Positions 6,652-9,186 of a stretch of DNA of 9,186 bases are shown in pieces. The notes beneath the pieces were generated by a model. That model had not been told where the DNA came from. It did no database searches and was given only the letters and a program-made list of their open reading frames with translations. Every line of letters begins with the position of its first letter. Position 1 is the first letter of the stretch. Origin of the DNA: Thermoplasmata archaeon (GTDB lineage: Archaea > Thermoplasmatota > Thermoplasmata > Thermoplasmatales > Thermoplasmataceae); NCBI GenBank assembly GCA_021847855.1, contig JAJZOT010000045.1, positions 1-9,186 of the forward strand, read 5' to 3'. The translations under genes and the position numbers were made by a program.

Positions 6652-7107
6652 TCAGACCAGTTTCAGATCTTCCAGTTTCCCCATTACTTCGACCGCGTGG
6701 TCTTTGGGAGAGACTTTCGGATATACATGAGCAACCTTTCCTTCCCTGTCTATAATATATGTAACTCTGCTGGCATTCCTTTCTCCCAGGACACCATAAT
6801 TTTTCGCAATCTCCTTTTTGTCATCTGCTACAAGGGTAAAGTTCAGGCCATATTTTTCAACGAATTTCTTGTGGGATTTCTGACTATCAACGCTAACTCC
6901 AAGGACTTTCACGCCTTTCTTCTCGTAATTGTCGTAATTATCCCTGAAATTGCAGGCTTCTACCGTGCAGCCCGGAGTGTCATCCTTAGGGTAGAAATAA
7001 ACCACAACAGGTTTTCCCTTGAACGAGCTCAGGCGAATCTCTTTCCCATCGTGATCTACAGACGTAAAATCAGGCGCAATGTCTCCCACTTTCAATAAAT
7101 CTGCCAT
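6652..7107 (-). CDS. bcp: Thioredoxin-dependent peroxiredoxin, Bcp/PrxQ type
   Basis: This cytoplasmic enzyme reduces hydrogen peroxide and organic hydroperoxides with a reactive cysteine that is then recycled by a thioredoxin-like protein. The 151-residue length is typical of PrxQ. It begins with the usual GDIAPDF (residues 8-14). The active site reads PKDDTPGCTVEAC: Thr44 and the peroxidatic Cys47 are in the PxxxTxxC arrangement (Pro40), and Cys52, five residues on, is placed as the resolving cysteine of atypical 2-Cys PrxQ enzymes. Arg114 (ASRVTYIID) fills the conserved active-site Arg position. The gene lies 43 bases after the PUA gene and has its own TATA-like element in that gap, plus a GGTGA Shine-Dalgarno, so it may be made from its own promoter, by read-through, or both. 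Confidence 0.96.
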   Translation of the reverse strand: MADLLKVGDIAPDFTSVDHDGKEIRLSSFKGKPVVVYFYPKDDTPGCTVEACNFRDNYDNYEKKGVKVLGVSVDSQKSHKKFVEKYGLNFTLVADDKKEIAKNYGVLGERNASRVTYIIDREGKVAHVYPKVSPKDHAVEVMGKLEDLKLV

Positions 7108-7111
7108 GGTT

Positions 7112-7116
7112 TCACC
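7112..7116 (-). promoter_or_regulatory. Shine-Dalgarno sequence of the peroxiredoxin gene
   Basis: GGTGA on the minus strand lies four bases before the ATG. It would be useful mainly on transcripts that start well upstream, since the nearest TATA-like element predicts a start of transcription close to the ATG. Confidence 0.65.
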
Positions 7117-7128
7117 AGAAAATTCCGG

Positions 7129-7137
7129 TATATAACC
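7129..7137 (-). promoter_or_regulatory. Probable TATA box of the peroxiredoxin gene
   Basis: The minus strand reads GGTTATATA, centred about 25 bases before the ATG. It is preceded by an A/G-rich stretch (GTAAA) that could serve for TFB binding. The imperfect palindrome CCAGAAAATTCCGG (7115-7128) lies just downstream, between this box and the start codon, where a repressor could act. Confidence 0.5.
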
Positions 7138-7150
7138 TTTACAAAAGCAG

Positions 7151-7612
7151 CTAACTGTAGAAAGTCTTCATTATCTTGTCGCCAGGAAAATGCACAAGTA
7201 TTATTGCCTCTCCCTTCCTGTTTGTCATTATATCGTCGTAAGATCTTGTGCTCATGCCAACTCCGACATACTGATTCTTGCGGTTTCTAATGAATACCAT
7301 TGATTTTTCCTTAATTTTCTGATCCATTTCAATAATCCCCTGAGCAAACACGTTTGCCCCGTTTATGATGTGAGGGACTGCACCATCGTCCACGGTCACG
7401 TTCATGCTGTCTGAACCTATCTCGTTCAGGAGGAATAGGGTTGGTATCACGTTCCTTCCGACATACACGAATGGTTTACCATCAACGAAGTAACATTTTT
7501 CTCCCTTCCTCTCGTCGATTTCCACAGGGAGATCGGGAAAAATGATCCCGATCTCCATGAGTGATTCCTTGAGGGATTTGGCCTCCTTCTTAGAAACAAA
7601 GTGTCTCGCCAT
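7151..7612 (-). CDS. DUF1947/PUA-domain RNA-binding protein (archaeal MCT-1-like)
   Basis: This 153-residue protein has a pre-PUA N-terminal domain (about residues 1-68, opening MARHFVSKKEAKSL) and a C-terminal PUA domain (about 71-150) with the hallmark DDGAVPHIINGAN (about 75-87) and the closing ILVHFPGD. PUA domains bind RNA. The nearest eukaryotic relatives with this layout are MCT-1/MCTS1, involved in ribosome recycling and re-initiation, so a translation role is likely but unproven in archaea. From memory it resembles a Thermoplasma acidophilum PUA protein of known structure. I chose ATG at 7612: the GTGA overlapping the previous stop (7621-7618) is a partial Shine-Dalgarno five bases before it. 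GTG at 7621 would add three residues. It follows the 471-residue gene by five bases. Confidence 0.9.
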   Translation of the reverse strand: MARHFVSKKEAKSLKESLMEIGIIFPDLPVEIDERKGEKCYFVDGKPFVYVGRNVIPTLFLLNEIGSDSMNVTVDDGAVPHIINGANVFAQGIIEMDQKIKEKSMVFIRNRKNQYVGVGMSTRSYDDIMTNRKGEAIILVHFPGDKIMKTFYS

Positions 7613-7617
7613 TTCAG

Positions 7618-9033
7618 TCACTTTATGAATACTTTTATGTTCTCCATCTGTTCAGAGATAATATCCGGGCCGGATTCGAGAATTCTCGAAATATACGGTT
7701 TTATTTTCCATGACAAATCCCGGTCTGTGTCCGAGAATTGCCATTCCTTGTTGCGGCTTTCTCCAACGCATTCAAGGAATGCGTAAAATATCGCTTTCCT
7801 TGTGTTGGATTGACCCGAACCCTTTTCTGCTTCGCGAAGAGCCTTTTCCTTTCCGTGTGTAAAGAAATTCTTCAGTATATCGATAAGATACTGGGAATCA
7901 GGAGACCAGGATGCCGCCTCTATTCCGGATTTGATATCCTTGACCCTTGTTCGCTCATGAATGCTCTCAATCTGGTCTATTGGCGATCCTCTCATTGAGT
8001 TGAGATCGGAATCAGGAAGTTCAGGAAACATTTTTCTCAGAATAGATTTCCCTGAATTCGGCCAGACGGTTTCAAGAACCTTCCTTTCCGAAAAGGAATC
8101 CATGTAGATTCCCTTCCCGAGGTTATCCAGTGAATCCTTCATTATATCGTGAGGCACGTACTTGAACTGCTCATTGTTAATGAACTCATCAGCGCTCCTG
8201 TAGGACTTCTCCCCGACAATGAAATACCCATGCTTTATTGCATCAGATACCCTGAAATCATTGACCTCCCTTATGAATGTCCGGTCATTGATCTTACCGG
8301 CAAGATACATTCCCAGGGAATTTTGTGGTATCTCCTTAACAAGCTCATAGAGAAAATCCGAGGAAAATCGAAAATCCTTCCCTATATCAGGGGTTATAAG
8401 GTGTTTCAGAAGTGTGTGCATGGTATTTGCAGAAGAATTCTCGTAAATCCTGAATGTAACGGAATCAAGATGTGTAATTTCCATATATTTTCCATTTCCC
8501 GGTATAACAATTACGCCATTATCCTCCGTAAACTGTATTCCTTCTTCGGAAAGAACGTCCTTGAAGAAATCTATACCGGGAGAGGAATTCTTGCAGGAAG
8601 CCAGGAAGAAATTCCGGGATGAATAGATTCTTGATCCCTTGGTTTTAGCAATGGATGAAAATGCTAGCATTCTCCATAGGGGATCATCATAGTGCTGGAT
8701 ACCTGCCATGACGGTATCGTCTGTATTACCTCTTTTTGCATATTCTATGCTTCCGAACTGTGTTTTCAGCATTCCGAAAAGAGCAGCCGAATCTGAAAGC
8801 ATTATCCTGTGAGTTTCACTCAGTCCGGAAAGAAGCTGGTCAGGGGATTTTGAAAATTTATCATAGGCTTCATTCTGAGATACCGCATCAATCTTCTTAA
8901 GGTATGAATTAAAATTGCAGAATAACCCCCCGTCGACACACCGCGGTATCAGTGCGTGAGGATTTTCGAATAAGCCTTTCAGGTGATCAAGAAAATATTT
9001 CTGTTTTTCCTTTGACGCGGACTTGAGCCTCAT
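7618..9033 (-). CDS. Unrecognised 471-residue protein between spt5 and the PUA gene
   Basis: I recognise no family. The protein is soluble, without signal peptide or membrane helix, and looks mostly helical with one strand-rich section (about residues 165-197, around GVIVIPGNGKYMEITHLD). It has only four cysteines (32, 39, 147, 422), so a zinc site is not obvious. No nucleotide-binding loop or other catalytic motif stands out. Possible landmarks are PRCVDGGLFCNFNSYLKKID (about 30-49), a segment with AIKHGYFIVGEKSYRSADEF (265-284), and FYAFLECVGESRNKEW (416-431). It starts nine bases after the spt5 stop without a Shine-Dalgarno, and ends five bases before the PUA start, so co-transcription is likely. 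The intact length and tight packing show that it is a real gene. A role in transcription or translation is suggested only by the neighbours. Confidence 0.85.
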   Translation of the reverse strand: MRLKSASKEKQKYFLDHLKGLFENPHALIPRCVDGGLFCNFNSYLKKIDAVSQNEAYDKFSKSPDQLLSGLSETHRIMLSDSAALFGMLKTQFGSIEYAKRGNTDDTVMAGIQHYDDPLWRMLAFSSIAKTKGSRIYSSRNFFLASCKNSSPGIDFFKDVLSEEGIQFTEDNGVIVIPGNGKYMEITHLDSVTFRIYENSSANTMHTLLKHLITPDIGKDFRFSSDFLYELVKEIPQNSLGMYLAGKINDRTFIREVNDFRVSDAIKHGYFIVGEKSYRSADEFINNEQFKYVPHDIMKDSLDNLGKGIYMDSFSERKVLETVWPNSGKSILRKMFPELPDSDLNSMRGSPIDQIESIHERTRVKDIKSGIEAASWSPDSQYLIDILKNFFTHGKEKALREAEKGSGQSNTRKAIFYAFLECVGESRNKEWQFSDTDRDLSWKIKPYISRILESGPDIISEQMENIKVFIK

Positions 9034-9042
9034 GAATAGTTA

Positions 9043-9186
9043 TTATTTATTGTCAAGCATCCTTATGGCTTCAGCCCTTACCGTCACCGGTATGGGAACC
9101 ATGGATTCCACAAGCTGGACAGTAACCTCTTCCTTTCCGGCATCGATGGACATTATCTTCGCCTTTTCTCCCTTGAAAGGCCCGTC
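9043..9186 (-). CDS. spt5: Transcription elongation factor Spt5 (NusG), C-terminal end only
   Basis: The last 47 codons and stop are present; the rest lies beyond the right edge. The fragment begins DGPFKGEKAKIMSID and continues through EEVTVQLVESMVPIPVTV to RAEAIRMLDNK. This is the KOW domain at the C-terminus of archaeal Spt5. Spt5, with Spt4, clamps RNA polymerase and raises processivity; the KOW domain can contact RNA and, in the bacterial NusG family, the ribosome through S10. In most archaea the gene follows secE and precedes rpl11; here it instead precedes the 471-residue gene and is on the strand opposite to rpl11. The identification rests on the KOW sequence alone, but the match to the expected pattern is good. 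Confidence 0.88.
   Translation of the reverse strand, partial: DGPFKGEKAKIMSIDAGKEEVTVQLVESMVPIPVTVRAEAIRMLDNK

Noticed and set aside
6619..7098. Long plus-strand open frame (159 codons) opposite the peroxiredoxin gene
   Set aside because: It is antisense to a gene with an intact peroxiredoxin active site; its translation shows no family features.
8149..8622. Plus-strand open frame of 157 codons opposite the 471-residue gene
   Set aside because: It lies wholly inside a longer open frame that is packed between two co-directional genes; no Shine-Dalgarno or recognisable motif.
1..9186. CRISPR arrays, tRNA genes, insertion sequences, attachment sites
   Set aside because: No regularly spaced direct repeats, tRNA-like cloverleaf, transposase-like protein or flanking inverted repeats could be seen on reading both strands.

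Overview
The window is archaeal chromosome, most likely from Thermoplasmata (order Thermoplasmatales or a close relative). Three things support this. The ribosomal stalk genes run in the archaeal order L11-L1-L10(P0)-L12(P1), with archaeal-type proteins that end in the P-stalk tail. The right edge carries the end of an archaeal Spt5. A PUA-domain protein resembles, from memory, a Thermoplasma acidophilum protein. Species cannot be named from the sequence alone.

Layout from left to right. Positions 1-277 hold no convincing gene. Positions 278-1441 (minus) encode a major facilitator superfamily transporter, divergent from the next block. Positions 1640-4284 (plus) are a tight operon: rpl11, rpl1, rpl10/rplP0, rpl12, and last a 60-residue two-helix membrane protein of unknown role. 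The rpl11-rpl1 gap can fold into a two-helix element that touches the rpl1 ribosome binding site, a candidate site for autoregulation by L1. Positions 4344-6480 (minus) are a two-gene ABC transporter of the ABC-2 exporter kind: the ATPase is first and the permease overlaps it by 14 bases. Positions 6652-7107 (minus) encode a Bcp/PrxQ peroxiredoxin. Positions 7151-9186 (minus) are a probable operon read as spt5 (only its last 47 codons are in the window), then an unrecognised 471-residue protein, then a DUF1947/PUA RNA-binding protein.

The common thread is the translation and transcription machinery: stalk proteins that recruit elongation factors, the elongation factor Spt5, and a PUA protein of the MCT-1-like group. 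In most archaea spt5 lies directly upstream of rpl11 on the same strand. Here they are about 7 kb apart on opposite strands, with transport and redox genes between them, which suggests a local rearrangement.

No CRISPR array, tRNA, rRNA or recognisable insertion sequence is seen. Nothing looks like a dedicated new defence or mobile system. The most interesting items are the possible L1-responsive RNA element, the orphan 471-residue protein between spt5 and the PUA gene, and the small membrane protein at the end of the stalk operon.
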